This document shows, piece after piece, positions 30,681-40,346 of a stretch of DNA of 62,350 nt; position 1 is the first letter of the stretch, and each line of letters starts with the position of its first letter. Made by a program: the position numbers and the translations under genes. This DNA is from an uncultured Actinomycetes bacterium (GTDB lineage Bacteria; Actinomycetota; Actinomycetes; Nanopelagicales; Nanopelagicaceae), in contig CAILHY010000011.1 of assembly GCA_903834145.1 (NCBI GenBank), forward strand, positions 1 through 62,350, in the 5' to 3' direction. Below the pieces are notes generated by a model. That model made no database searches. It saw nothing but the letters and a program-made list of their open reading frames with translations, and had not been told where the DNA came from.

Positions 30681-30719
30681 AAAAAGAAATCGGCCCCCGA
30701 GATTTCTCTCAGGGGCCGA
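30681..30719 (-). terminator. Rho-independent terminator of rpsA
   Basis: On the minus strand a 13-bp stem (arms 30707-30719 and 30690-30702, one G-U pair) closes a GAAA tetraloop and is followed by TTTCTTTTT. It lies 26 bp after the rpsA stop. This is the clearest intrinsic terminator in the window. Confidence 0.93.
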
Positions 30720-30744
30720 CCAGTTTCCTTAAATCAGAGATAGC

Positions 30745-32127
30745 TTATTCAGCGATGGCTGGGCTTTCTGATGTGGCAACAACTGTTGCATCTGGATCAG
30801 TCGCTGCTGCGGCATCCGCTGCGCGTGCTTCGTCCTTCTGCTTCTTGTGTGCCATGAAACGTGTTTGGGCTTCAGCGTACTGACGTTCCCACTCTTCGCG
30901 TTGTGTCTCAAAGCCAGGCCTCCACTCTTGTGACTCTGCATCGAAACCTTCAGGGTAAATGAAGTTTCCTTCTGCATCATAACGAGCAGCCATTCCGTAC
31001 TGAGTTGGATCGAATGCTTCGATTTCAACTTCATGTCCTTCATTGGCTTGTTTAAGTGAGAGCGAGATACGACGACGCTCGAGATCAATATCAATAATCT
31101 TGACAAAGAGTTCGTCATCTACCTGAACAACCTGCTCTGGAATTTCAACGTGGCGTTCTGCCAACTCTGAAATGTGTACAAGTCCTTCGATGCCTTCATG
31201 GACGCGGATAAATGCGCCGAATGGAACCAACTTGGTGACTTGACCAGGAACAACCTGATTGATCGTGTGAGTGCGAGCAAAAGCTTGCCAAGGATCTTCC
31301 TGGGTCGCCTTGAGGGAGAGTGAAACACGCTCGCGCTCAAAGTCAACTTCAAGAACTTCAACAGTTACTTCGTCGCCAACTTCAACAACTTCACCTGGGT
31401 GATCAATGTGCTTCCAAGAAAGCTCAGAAACGTGAACCAAACCATCTACTCCACCAAGGTCAACGAAAGCACCGAAGTTAACGATCGATGAAACGACACC
31501 GGTGCGTACTTGGCCCTTTTGAAGTTGATTGAGGAAAGTAGTGCGAGATTCGGATTGAGTCTGCTCTAGGTATGCACGACGTGAAAGAACGACGTTATTG
31601 CGGTTCTTATCAAGTTCGATGATGCGAGCTTCAACCTGCTTGCCAATGTATGGAGTCAGATCGCGTACGCGACGCATTTCTACAAGAGATGCCGGCAAGA
31701 AGCCACGAAGTCCGATATCAACGATCAAGCCACCCTTAACAACTTCGATGACTGTACCGACAACAACTTCGTCGCGCTCTTTTTTGCCTTCGATTTCGCC
31801 CCAGGCGCGCTCGTACTGTGCGCGCTTCTTGGACAAGATCAAGCGACCTTCTTTATCTTCCTTCTGAAGAACGAGTGCCTCAACCTTTTCGCCAACTTTG
31901 ACGATTTCGTTTGGGTCTACATCGTGACGGATAGAAAGTTCACGGGAAGGAATTACTCCTTCAGTTTTATATCCAATATCAAGAAGTACTTCGTCACGAT
32001 CTACTTGTACGACTATGCCTTCAACAAGGTCTCCATCATTAAAGTTTCTGATGGTGCCTTCAATTGCGGCGAGAAAATCTTCTGCTGTTCCAACATCATT
32101 AATTGCGATTACTGGTGAGGTGCTCAA
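30745..32127 (-). CDS. rpsA: 30S ribosomal protein S1
   Basis: mRNA-binding protein of the small subunit. The 460-aa protein has four S1 domains (about 33-105, 120-187, 205-275 and 290-360), each with the G-x-V-x-x-x-V-x-x-G/D-x-x-x-D-x-G pattern, then an acidic/alanine-rich tail; the four-domain form is the actinobacterial type. TTG is the start codon, with GGAG 4 nt upstream; no ATG or GTG fits better. A TTGACC/TACCCT promoter lies upstream and a strong terminator downstream, so it is a single-gene unit. Confidence 0.95.
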   Translation of the reverse strand: MSTSPVIAINDVGTAEDFLAAIEGTIRNFNDGDLVEGIVVQVDRDEVLLDIGYKTEGVIPSRELSIRHDVDPNEIVKVGEKVEALVLQKEDKEGRLILSKKRAQYERAWGEIEGKKERDEVVVGTVIEVVKGGLIVDIGLRGFLPASLVEMRRVRDLTPYIGKQVEARIIELDKNRNNVVLSRRAYLEQTQSESRTTFLNQLQKGQVRTGVVSSIVNFGAFVDLGGVDGLVHVSELSWKHIDHPGEVVEVGDEVTVEVLEVDFERERVSLSLKATQEDPWQAFARTHTINQVVPGQVTKLVPFGAFIRVHEGIEGLVHISELAERHVEIPEQVVQVDDELFVKIIDIDLERRRISLSLKQANEGHEVEIEAFDPTQYGMAARYDAEGNFIYPEGFDAESQEWRPGFETQREEWERQYAEAQTRFMAHKKQKDEARAADAAAATDPDATVVATSESPAIAE

Positions 32128-32169
32128 GTTGCTCCGTAGGGATAGAAAGTAGTAGGGATAGGGCGGCTA

Positions 32170-32199
32170 AGGGTACGGTTTTTACGCGCATCGGGTCAA
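32170..32199 (-). promoter_or_regulatory. rpsA promoter, TTGACC-18-TACCCT
   Basis: On the minus strand TTGACC (32194-32199) and TACCCT (32170-32175) are separated by 18 nt, a near-consensus -35/-10 pair for the principal sigma factor. It leaves a leader of about 35 nt, in which CTATCCCTAC occurs twice, before the TTG start. Confidence 0.7.
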
Positions 32200-32224
32200 A
32201 CCGTCCGAGTAGAGTGAACCCACT

Positions 32225-33454
32225 ATGAAGCGTTATCGTCAGCTTTTAGCAATTCCTCATGTGAAAGTGCTCCTCATCAGCTCTTTTCCAGCGCGGGTGG
32301 CATACGGAATGGTTGCCCTTGCTACATTCTTCAAAGCCCAGCAATCAACCGGCTCTATCGCAATTGCAGGTTTGGCCATTGGCTTGGAGACACTTTCCTC
32401 GGCGGCCACTGCTGGCCTTCGAGGTTCACTGATGGACAAATGGGGTCAGAAATGGCCACTTCGTGTATTCGTCCCAGCTTATGCGGGGATGCTCATCGCT
32501 CTCAATACATCGCATACCAAAACCTCCATATTGGTTTTTTCCTTCTTCTTAGGTCTCATGGCACCGCCGATTAATTTATCGATTAGACCGCTATGGAAAT
32601 CTGTAGTACCTGCTGAATTTCTTCGAACTGCATATGCAATAGATACCGCTGTAATTAGCGCCGCTTCGGTTCTTGGTCCCGTGATTGCAACGACTCTCGC
32701 TCTTTCACAACATCCAGGTAGCGCTCTAGCGGTCTGTTCTTTCTTGCTTTTTCTTGGTGGTGCATCACTTGCATTGACAAAAGTTTCCTCCACGTGGAAG
32801 CCAGAAGCCAAAGTGCGCGGTGGAATCGCAACATTTAGAAATCCAGCGATGCTACTTCTTATGCTCGAGGGATGTTTCATTGGGTTCGGCATGGGCTCAT
32901 TTGAAATTGGAGTTCCAGCATTTGCCACAATGGAAAATGTCCCACACCGCACAGCATGGATTCTGGGAACAATGGGAGTCACAAACATTATTGGTGGACT
33001 CCTTGGTGGAATGGTTTCTAAAAAAGCTTCACCACTTGTTGCTTTTCAACGCACGTATCTCGCGTGGTTCTTGGTGTCCTTGCCCCTGACATTCACGTAC
33101 CCGGGTTGGAGCATGGCTTTTATTGCAGGGTGCATTGGCCTTTCAACCGGTGCGGTCACCGTCTTCTATATGGAAATAATGGAGGCGGTGCGATCCAAAG
33201 GAAGTGCTATCGCATCTCTTGGATGGCTATGGACCGTTGAAGGTTCTTTCGCCTCACTCGGGGCGGCAGTCGGCGGTTGGATCGGAAATACCTCCCCGCG
33301 AATTGCTTTGGGAGTGTGCACGGTTTGTGTCGGATGTGGCTTAACCGTTTTGACTGTTGGACGCAAAAGATTATCGGCCGCCAATGCCATTCCTACGGAA
33401 GAAGAAGATCTCAATGCCATGAAAGAAAATATCGACTTACATAACATTAATTAG
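32225..33454 (+). CDS. MFS-type membrane transporter
   Basis: A 409-aa polytopic protein with about 12 hydrophobic helices and a positively charged start (MKRYRQLL). A short R-G-S-L-M-D-K-W-G segment between helices 2 and 3 matches the MFS loop motif. Substrate is not predictable; it resembles sugar/drug efflux-like actinobacterial proteins often found next to polA. A TAGAGT box lies 9 nt before the ATG. Its end overlaps the convergent polA by 4 bp. Confidence 0.8.
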   Translation: MKRYRQLLAIPHVKVLLISSFPARVAYGMVALATFFKAQQSTGSIAIAGLAIGLETLSSAATAGLRGSLMDKWGQKWPLRVFVPAYAGMLIALNTSHTKTSILVFSFFLGLMAPPINLSIRPLWKSVVPAEFLRTAYAIDTAVISAASVLGPVIATTLALSQHPGSALAVCSFLLFLGGASLALTKVSSTWKPEAKVRGGIATFRNPAMLLLMLEGCFIGFGMGSFEIGVPAFATMENVPHRTAWILGTMGVTNIIGGLLGGMVSKKASPLVAFQRTYLAWFLVSLPLTFTYPGWSMAFIAGCIGLSTGAVTVFYMEIMEAVRSKGSAIASLGWLWTVEGSFASLGAAVGGWIGNTSPRIALGVCTVCVGCGLTVLTVGRKRLSAANAIPTEEEDLNAMKENIDLHNIN

Positions 33455-36042
33455 TGGGCAGCCTCGTTCCAACTCTTACCTATTCCTACGCTGACCGCTA
33501 ACGGCGCTTTGAGCGGATAGGCCGAGCCCATTTGCTCTCTCACTAGTGAGGTCAGAACTTCCTCCTCACCTGCAACAACTTCAAAAATTAATTCATCGTG
33601 TACTTGTAAAAGGAGTCGCGATTTCAACCTCTCTACCGACAAAGCACGGTCGACATTAAGCATTGCCTCCTTGATGATGTCCGCGGCAGAACCTTGAATC
33701 GGTGCATTCAGCGCCATCCGCTCTGCAACTTCGCGGCGTTGACGATTGTCATGATTGAGATCAGGTAAATATCGACGGCGACCAAGAATGGTCTCGGTGT
33801 ACCCCACTTTGCGGGCCTCATCTACGACAGTTTTCAAATAGTCACGGATCCCGCCAAAGCGTTCGAAATATTTATCCATAAGATCTTGTGCTTGCGCCGG
33901 TGTGATAGCTAATTGAGCTGACAGGCCATAAGAGGAAAGTCCATAGGCAAGGCCATAAGACATCGCCTTAATTTGACGACGCATCTCGGAATCCACATCG
34001 GCTGGCGCTACCCCGAAGACCTCCGACGCTACCGTGGAATGGAGATCCTCCCCTGAAGCAAAAGCAGCTAGGAGATTCTCGTCATGGGATAAGTGGGCCA
34101 TGATACGCATTTCAATCTGGCTGTAATCGGCGGTCAATAAACCTACGTAACCCTTGCCTGCAACAAAACAATCGCGGATTTTGCGACCTTCTTCGGTGCG
34201 CACCGGAATGTTTTGGAGATTTGGACCCGTAGATGAGAGGCGTCCAGTAGCGGCAACCGTTTGGGCAAAATGTGTGTGAATGCGTCCATCAGAGGCGATC
34301 TCAGAAAGAAGTCCTTCAATTGTCGTACGCAATTTATTCGTCTCTCGAATTCGAAGGAGGTGGCTAAGAACAGGGTTTTGAGTCTTCTCGAAGAGCCACT
34401 CCAGGGATTCAGCGTCGGTAGTGAAACCGGTTTTGATCTTCTTAGTCTTCGGTAACTTGAGTTCGTCGAAGAGAACAACCTGCAGTTGTTTTGGGGAGGC
34501 GACATTGAATTCGTGCCCCACGGCCTCGTAAGCAGATTTAGTTTCTCGCTCTACTTCACCAACGAAAAATTGTTGTAGCGACAATAATTTCTCGCTATCC
34601 ACACTGATACCGCGTCGTTCAATAATCGCCAGCAAGTGAGCGATTGGCAATTCCAATTTCTCGTAGAGGTCTAATACCTGGCGATCTTTCATCTCCCGAA
34701 GGAGCGAATCGTGCAGAACGAAAAGAGTGCACGCACTTTGTAGAAGAATTTGACCTGGATCCGATCCAGAAATTTGAGCTCCATCTCCCCAACGTTCAAG
34801 AAGGTCATTGAGATCTTGCGCACGAACGCCCGGATTAACTACGTATGCGGCTAGCGCGGTATCAAAAACCACACCTTCGAGAGGGATTACTCGGTCTAAA
34901 GACTTAGCATCGTGGAGTATTTTAGGAATAGTTGCATCACTTGCCCAATCGCCCAATTGCGATGAGTGAACCAGAAAACCTTCCGTGGGTGACAACGCAA
35001 CCGCATATCGATGGAGTTTATCTTCCTTGATTTCATAGGAGATTGAGATGGTTTGATGATGACCCTTGAGCTTTACGGAAAGTTCTGTGGAGGTCAGGAC
35101 GCTCTCTTCTCCATCAAAGCCCAACATCATCAAAGGTTCTGATTCAACTGCCGTGTTTTGAGCGCTATGGCCCACTAGGGGTTTTATCCGATCTTTGAGA
35201 GTCCGGAACTCTAATTGATCAAAGAGGGAATACATTTTGGATTCATCTATGCCACTCCACGCTAAATCATCAACGGAAACATCCAACGGGACGTCATGGA
35301 GCAGTTGAGTAAGTTGACGATTGCGCAGAACGGTATCCACATTCTCGCGAAGAGAAACACCAACTTTGCCCGAAACTTGATCAATCTTGGCTAAGAGATT
35401 CGTTAATGATTCATATTCAACAACCCATTTGGATGCCGTCTTTTCCCCGACTCCAGGAATAGACGGCAAGTTATCGCTCGGGTCTCCCCGAAGAGCGGCA
35501 AAATCGGGGTACTGAGCTGGTGACATGCCATATTTTTCAAATACCGACTCAGGCGTCATCCGCGCCAAATCACTTACTCCACGTTTGGGATATAGGACGG
35601 TGATCTTCTCCGTGACTAATTGAAAACTGTCCCGATCACCAGAACAAATGAGTACCTCCATACCCTCTCGTTCGGCTTGTGTTGAAAGAGTTGCCAAAAT
35701 GTCGTCGGCCTCAAAACCCTCTCGTTCGAATTGAGAAATATTGAAGGCAGCGACCAAATCATGCAGAAATGACATCTGAGAGCGAAATTCATCTGGAGTC
35801 GCAGAACGGGTCGCTTTATATTCAGGGAATATTTCCGTTCGAAAAGTTTTGCGCGAAACATCAAAGGCGACAGCAATGTGGGTTGGCTTCTCCTCCTTGA
35901 TCAAGGAAATCATCATCGTCGCAAAGCCATAAACGGCATTCGTGTGTTGACCGGTGGCGGTCGTGAAGTTCTCTGCCGGTAAGGCATAGAAAGCGCGATA
36001 GGCCATCGAATGACCATCAATAAGAAGTAAACGAGCGCTCAT
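33451..36042 (-). CDS. polA: DNA polymerase I
   Basis: Repair and Okazaki-fragment polymerase. The chosen ATG gives 863 aa beginning MSARLLLIDGHS; it is 7 nt after a TAGAAT box, while an ATG three codons earlier would lie inside the box spacing. Domains: 5' nuclease (1-290, with EADDILATL and CSGDRDS), a vestigial 3' exonuclease domain (about 310-460), where the DxE-type metal ligands of proofreading enzymes are not seen, and the polymerase with motifs LLTADYSQIEMRI, RRQIKAMSYGLAYG and QVHDELIFEV. Loss of proofreading is usual in Actinobacteria. Confidence 0.95.
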   Translation of the reverse strand: MSARLLLIDGHSMAYRAFYALPAENFTTATGQHTNAVYGFATMMISLIKEEKPTHIAVAFDVSRKTFRTEIFPEYKATRSATPDEFRSQMSFLHDLVAAFNISQFEREGFEADDILATLSTQAEREGMEVLICSGDRDSFQLVTEKITVLYPKRGVSDLARMTPESVFEKYGMSPAQYPDFAALRGDPSDNLPSIPGVGEKTASKWVVEYESLTNLLAKIDQVSGKVGVSLRENVDTVLRNRQLTQLLHDVPLDVSVDDLAWSGIDESKMYSLFDQLEFRTLKDRIKPLVGHSAQNTAVESEPLMMLGFDGEESVLTSTELSVKLKGHHQTISISYEIKEDKLHRYAVALSPTEGFLVHSSQLGDWASDATIPKILHDAKSLDRVIPLEGVVFDTALAAYVVNPGVRAQDLNDLLERWGDGAQISGSDPGQILLQSACTLFVLHDSLLREMKDRQVLDLYEKLELPIAHLLAIIERRGISVDSEKLLSLQQFFVGEVERETKSAYEAVGHEFNVASPKQLQVVLFDELKLPKTKKIKTGFTTDAESLEWLFEKTQNPVLSHLLRIRETNKLRTTIEGLLSEIASDGRIHTHFAQTVAATGRLSSTGPNLQNIPVRTEEGRKIRDCFVAGKGYVGLLTADYSQIEMRIMAHLSHDENLLAAFASGEDLHSTVASEVFGVAPADVDSEMRRQIKAMSYGLAYGLSSYGLSAQLAITPAQAQDLMDKYFERFGGIRDYLKTVVDEARKVGYTETILGRRRYLPDLNHDNRQRREVAERMALNAPIQGSAADIIKEAMLNVDRALSVERLKSRLLLQVHDELIFEVVAGEEEVLTSLVREQMGSAYPLKAPLAVSVGIGKSWNEAAH

Positions 36043-36049
36043 GACCAGC

Positions 36050-36055
36050 ATTCTA
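36050..36055 (-). promoter_or_regulatory. -10 box (TAGAAT) of polA, leaderless type
   Basis: TAGAAT-N7-ATG on the minus strand. It decides the polA start. It lies about 12 bp from the oppositely directed TAGACT box of the thioesterase gene, so the two promoters overlap back to back. Confidence 0.6.
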
Positions 36056-36067
36056 TGGGGCGCAAGA

Positions 36068-36073
36068 TAGACT
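36068..36073 (+). promoter_or_regulatory. possible -10 box (TAGACT) of the thioesterase gene
   Basis: TAGACT with 8 nt to the ATG at 36082. One or two nt longer than the spacing at other genes here, so a very short leader is possible. Confidence 0.4.
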
Positions 36074-36081
36074 CACCTGCT

Positions 36082-36501
36082 ATGAGCGATCAATCAATGG
36101 CCGATTTCATGGAGATTCTACGAGAGCGTGGAAGTGGCGCCCTTGATAAGAAGATGGGGATCGTAATCACTGAAGCCTCCCCCACTCGACTCGTGGCAAC
36201 TATGCCCGTAGAAGGAAACACCCAACCTTTGGGTCTCTTGCATGGTGGCGCAAATGTGGTTCTCGCAGAAAGTTTAGGTTCCATAGGTACGCAACTGCAT
36301 GCTGGACCAGATCGCCGAATCGTTGGAGTTGATATCAACGCCACGCATCACAAATCCGCTACTCAAGGAATTGTGACCGCTGTTGCAACGCCGATTTCCT
36401 TGGGCAAAACAATGTGCTGTTACGAAATTGTCATTACCAATGACGCTGGCGAGAGAACCTGCACTGCGCGAATCACTTGTCTTATCCTCGCGCAGCGCTA
36501 G
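36082..36501 (+). CDS. hotdog-fold thioesterase, PaaI-like
   Basis: Probable acyl-CoA thioesterase. The 139-aa protein has the PaaI pattern NTQPLGLLHGGANVVLAES, in which H-G-G and the downstream glutamate belong to the active site, and a VGVDINATHHKSA strand. The substrate is unknown; aromatic or 1,4-dihydroxy-2-naphthoyl-CoA types look similar. ATG at 36082 is preferred over one 9 codons earlier because it follows a -10 box. It faces polA head to head; livF converges 11 bp after its stop. Confidence 0.85.
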   Translation: MSDQSMADFMEILRERGSGALDKKMGIVITEASPTRLVATMPVEGNTQPLGLLHGGANVVLAESLGSIGTQLHAGPDRRIVGVDINATHHKSATQGIVTAVATPISLGKTMCCYEIVITNDAGERTCTARITCLILAQR

Positions 36502-36512
36502 TTCGGACTTTA

Positions 36513-37226
36513 CTAACCGCCGAGATACGCCTTAGTTACTGCATCGTCTTTCGCAAGATCTGAAGCGTTTCCACTCATCTTGATTCGACCGGACTCGAGA
36601 ACATAGGCGCGATCGGCAACGTCAAGTGCTGCAGCAGCGTTTTGTTCAATCAACAAAATCGTAATGCCTTGTTCGCGGATTTTGATGATGGTTTCAAAAA
36701 TCATATCCACTAATACTGGCGCGAGCCCCATGGATGGTTCATCCAAGAGTAATAACTTAGGAGCGCCCATCATGGCACGTGCGACAGCAAGCATTTGTTG
36801 CTCTCCGCCTGACATTGTTCCGCCCTTTTGCTCATAGCGCTCTCGAAGTCTTGGAAAGAGATCAAGAACTCTTTCACGATCTGCTTCGATGGCTTCCTTG
36901 TCATTGCGCAAGAACGCTCCGAGATCTAGATTCTCACGTACCGACATACGGGGAAAAATACGACGGCCTTCTGGTGATTGGCACAGACCCATGGCAACAA
37001 TTTCATGCCCTTCTTTGCCATCAATGCGTTGACCTTGAAAAGTAATCGTTCCGCCTTTTGGCTTCAACAATCCAGAAATCGTACGCAAAGTTGTTGATTT
37101 ACCTGCTCCGTTAGAGCCAATCAAGGTAACGATTTCACCTTCGTTTACAGTTAAAGAAACATCCTTAACCGCGAGGATGGAACCGTATGCAACTTTGAGA
37201 TCCTTGACTTCAAGAAGAGCGCTCAT
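36513..37226 (-). CDS. livF: branched-chain amino acid ABC transporter ATPase LivF
   Basis: One of two ATPases of a Liv-type importer. The 237-aa protein has Walker A GSNGAGKST (37-45), the signature MSGGEQQML and Walker B LLLLDEPSMGLAP. The GLAP ending and ALDVADRAYVLESG block place it in LivF rather than LivG. ATG overlaps the livG stop by 4 bp. It is the last gene of livJ-H-M-G-F. Confidence 0.93.
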   Translation of the reverse strand: MSALLEVKDLKVAYGSILAVKDVSLTVNEGEIVTLIGSNGAGKSTTLRTISGLLKPKGGTITFQGQRIDGKEGHEIVAMGLCQSPEGRRIFPRMSVRENLDLGAFLRNDKEAIEADRERVLDLFPRLRERYEQKGGTMSGGEQQMLAVARAMMGAPKLLLLDEPSMGLAPVLVDMIFETIIKIREQGITILLIEQNAAAALDVADRAYVLESGRIKMSGNASDLAKDDAVTKAYLGG

Positions 37227-38002
37227 GCCTTCTCTCCCTTTGCTTTGCCGAGGTAGGCCTCGATCACACGTTGATTGGATTTAATTTCTGCAGGTGAACC
37301 TTCAGCAATCTTCTCGCCTTGGTCAAGAACTGTTACACGTTCTGAAACTGTCATAACCACACTCATATCGTGCTCGATGAGAAGGATGGAGACATCCTGC
37401 TCATCCCGCAACTTATAAACGAAGTTAATGAAAGTAAGAGATTCTTGTGGGTTCATTCCTGCCGTTGGTTCGTCCAGAAGAAGAACCTTGGGCTTCAAAG
37501 CAAGCGCACGAGCAACTTCTAGACGACGTTGGTCACCATAAGAAAGGTTTCGTGCGTACTCCCCTGCCCATTTACCAATACCGACAAAGTCCAACAATTC
37601 ACGAGCGCGCTCACGAGATTCGCGTTCCTCGCGTCGCTGATTGGGGGTACCGAAAATCGTGGCCAGGATTCCTGACTTCAGTTGAGAATGCATGGCGACC
37701 ATGACATTCTCTTCGGCTGTCATAAGACCGAACAATCGAATATTTTGGAAAGTACGTGCAAGGCCGCCTGCTGCAATTTTGTGAGGTGGACGAGCGGTGA
37801 TATCTAAATCGCCAAAGAAAACATTTCCGCTTGTTGGTTTATAGAGTCCAGTCAGGACATTGAAGAAAGTAGTTTTGCCGGCACCGTTTGGACCGATAAG
37901 GCTAACAATCTTCCCTTGGGGGATATCAAAGGTCACGTCATTTACAGCGGTGAGGCCGCCGAATTTAACAGTGATGTCTTTGGCTAATAAAGCGTTGGTC
38001 AT
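37223..38002 (-). CDS. livG: branched-chain amino acid ABC transporter ATPase LivG
   Basis: Second ATPase of the importer. The 259-aa protein has Walker A GPNGAGKTT (37-45), the LivG-type RTFQNIRLFG, the signature LSYGDQRRLEVARAL and Walker B VLLLDEPTAGMNPQE. The C-terminal domain present in LivG is seen in the longer length than LivF. The ATG overlaps the livM stop (TAATG). Confidence 0.93.
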   Translation of the reverse strand: MTNALLAKDITVKFGGLTAVNDVTFDIPQGKIVSLIGPNGAGKTTFFNVLTGLYKPTSGNVFFGDLDITARPPHKIAAGGLARTFQNIRLFGLMTAEENVMVAMHSQLKSGILATIFGTPNQRREERESRERARELLDFVGIGKWAGEYARNLSYGDQRRLEVARALALKPKVLLLDEPTAGMNPQESLTFINFVYKLRDEQDVSILLIEHDMSVVMTVSERVTVLDQGEKIAEGSPAEIKSNQRVIEAYLGKAKGEKA

Positions 38003-39189
38003 TAGTGAGTACCGCCAATGTTTGCAGAGGTGTCATCGGCTTCATGCATGATTGCTTTCAGGCGCGACTCAGGAATCATTCCTTCACGCTTGTAAAGCAT
38101 CATCAAAATAAGGACGCCTCCAAAGAGAAGAAAGTTGTAGGAAGGGAAATTGATCGAAGTCTTAAATGTGTTATTGACTAGGTCGCCAAATGCTGGAAGC
38201 CCAGTTGAGTTGATCCATGCCACAAGCAGGGCACCGACCATCACTCCCCACACATTACCCATACCGCCGAGAACAACCATGGCGAGCAAGATAATGGAGA
38301 TCGAAAAGTTGAATCGATCGGCAAAGACTCCGTTTACATGTGTCGCAAAAGCAACGCCTCCAACGCCACCACTAAATGCACCCACTGCGTATGCAGCGAG
38401 CTTGGTGGACATCAATGGAACTCCCATCATGCTTGCAGCTAATTCGTCTTCGCGAATTGCTAGCCAAGCACGACCGAGTCGTCCTTTACGCAAACGCAAT
38501 GAAACAAAAACCATGACGGCTGTAAGAAGTACGAAGATTGCGAATTTCCAACTGAAGTCAAAGGGTCCAAGAACTTTTCCGGGAACGCCAATGTTGTCCA
38601 CTGGCGAAATGCCTTTTGTGCCATTGGAAAGATTAAAGCCACCAAGATTTTCACCGTTGGTAAATACCTGCGGAATGATTTCTCCGAAACCCATTGTGAC
38701 CAGAGCAAGATAATCGCTCTTGAGGCGCAGGGTCGGTGCACCGATAATCATGCCGAAGATCGCGCAGATGATTCCACCGATAAAGAGAACGGCCCAGAAA
38801 GTGACGTGAATTCCTGGTGTCTTGAGTGTTTGGTGCGGAGCGAAAATGTGGACATTTACTTGACGGAAAAAGGCCGACATGAACCAGCCAGCGCTGTATC
38901 CACCAATCGCCCAAAAAGCTACGAATCCTAAATCGAGCAGCCCTGCGTAACCCACCACGATATTCAGGCCAATTGCACAGATAACCCAGACCATCGCTTC
39001 ATTGACCGTCGTAGGTGGAAGCCATGTTTGAAAAATCGTCTGCAAACTATCAGGTAAGCGAAACATGATGTAGGTGTAGAAGGTCCAAATACACGCAGCT
39101 GCGATTAAGAAGCCAATTGTCCACTTCTTATGACTGGCGCTTTGCTTAGGCGTCTTAGAATCCTTAGATTTTCTCTTGAGCATCATCAT
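38002..39189 (-). CDS. livM: branched-chain amino acid ABC transporter permease LivM
   Basis: Inner-membrane permease. The 395-aa protein has a cytoplasmic basic start (KRKSKDSKTPKQ), about nine or ten hydrophobic helices, and the LivM motif GYAGLLDLGFVAFWAIGGY plus GFGEIIPQV. The EAA-like loop AWLAIREDELAASMMGV contacts the ATPase. The first ATG overlaps the livH stop (TGATG); two further ATGs follow. Longer than typical LivM by an N-terminal extension and an added helix before the core. Confidence 0.93.
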   Translation of the reverse strand: MMMLKRKSKDSKTPKQSASHKKWTIGFLIAAACIWTFYTYIMFRLPDSLQTIFQTWLPPTTVNEAMVWVICAIGLNIVVGYAGLLDLGFVAFWAIGGYSAGWFMSAFFRQVNVHIFAPHQTLKTPGIHVTFWAVLFIGGIICAIFGMIIGAPTLRLKSDYLALVTMGFGEIIPQVFTNGENLGGFNLSNGTKGISPVDNIGVPGKVLGPFDFSWKFAIFVLLTAVMVFVSLRLRKGRLGRAWLAIREDELAASMMGVPLMSTKLAAYAVGAFSGGVGGVAFATHVNGVFADRFNFSISIILLAMVVLGGMGNVWGVMVGALLVAWINSTGLPAFGDLVNNTFKTSINFPSYNFLLFGGVLILMMLYKREGMIPESRLKAIMHEADDTSANIGGTH

Positions 39190-40235
39190 CAGACTTTCTC
39201 TGTAACGGGTTTGCCCAGAAGGCCGGTTGGTCTAAATGCCATAAGAAGAATCAAGATGGAGAAGACCACGGTCTGGGACCACTGCTGGCCAAGTCCGATC
39301 GGCAATCCATCGTTGAGACCTTGAATTAATCCAATGAGCAAAGCCCCAAGTACAGCTCCTTGAAGATTTCCGATTCCACCCATAACTGCAGATGTGAATG
39401 CGATAAGACCCAATTGGAAACCTAAGTTATAACTAGTCAGACCTCGCGTTTGCTGAAAGAGAATTCCTGCGGCGCCAGCGAGTGCTCCACCTAATGCAAA
39501 AGTGAAGGAGATCGTCCGGTTTACGTTGATACCCATAAGTCGCGCAGCATCTTGATCCTGGGCGGTCGCACGCATTGCCTTTCCTTGGCGAGTGCGCGTG
39601 ACGATCCAGGACATCAGGAGAAGTAAAGGTGCGGTAACGGCGAAGGAAATTATTGTGGTGTACTCAATATTGACACCTGAAATATGAAATCCACCGGCTG
39701 GCAAAACGGTATTCCAAGTCTTTGGACCTGAACCATTCCAACGAAGTCCGATGAATTGCAAAACAAAGGAGACGCCAACGGCTGTAATCAAAGGCGCCAA
39801 TTTAGGGGCACGTCTGAGTCGTCGATAAGCAAATCTTTCGATGCCCACGTTGATCGTGGCGGCGAAAGTCATGACGGCAACCAAACACATGAGAAAGACT
39901 CCCCATGCCGCTGGGCCGGACTTCTCTTTATGGAACCAAATGGCAATAAAGTTTGCCGAAAATACAGCGCTCAACATAAAGAGATCGCCGTGAGCAAAGT
40001 TAATGAGTTCAATGATGCCGTACACCAATGTGTAACCCAATGCGATCAGGGCATACAAAACGCCATTACTTAATCCAATCAGAGAAGCTTGAAAGAATTG
40101 AGACGGTGACTTGTGAAAGTTAATGCCCAACCAATAAAGGATTCCGAAAGTTGCAATGATGCTTAGGCCTCGTTCGAGGTACCTTCTGCGATCTTGTCGG
40201 GCTTGATAGCCCCCAGTAAATAGTGACACGCGCAC
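39189..40235 (-). CDS. livH: branched-chain amino acid ABC transporter permease LivH
   Basis: Second permease. The 348-aa protein has about eight helices, with the LivH signature LIALGYTLVYGIIELINFAHGD and the coupling loop MRATAQDQDAARLMGINV. The GTG at 40235 and the GTG two codons on (40229) are both possible; GAGAGG upstream fits the second better. A 14-bp hairpin in the 177-bp gap separates it from livJ. Confidence 0.92.
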   Translation of the reverse strand: MRVSLFTGGYQARQDRRRYLERGLSIIATFGILYWLGINFHKSPSQFFQASLIGLSNGVLYALIALGYTLVYGIIELINFAHGDLFMLSAVFSANFIAIWFHKEKSGPAAWGVFLMCLVAVMTFAATINVGIERFAYRRLRRAPKLAPLITAVGVSFVLQFIGLRWNGSGPKTWNTVLPAGGFHISGVNIEYTTIISFAVTAPLLLLMSWIVTRTRQGKAMRATAQDQDAARLMGINVNRTISFTFALGGALAGAAGILFQQTRGLTSYNLGFQLGLIAFTSAVMGGIGNLQGAVLGALLIGLIQGLNDGLPIGLGQQWSQTVVFSILILLMAFRPTGLLGKPVTEKV

Positions 40236-40346
40236 CCTCTCAAAACTCTTGCGGTAAGTGGCAGATAGTAATACAGAAATCTAGGGTAATACAGGAATTC
40301 CGCGATGGATAGCCTCATCTCCTAGCGGAGAATCTCTTTACAAAGA

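Noticed and set aside
40318-40331. 5-bp hairpin TCTCC-TAGC-GGAGA in the livJ-livH gap
   Set aside because: Too short and without a T-run; the 14-bp hairpin nearby explains the gap better.
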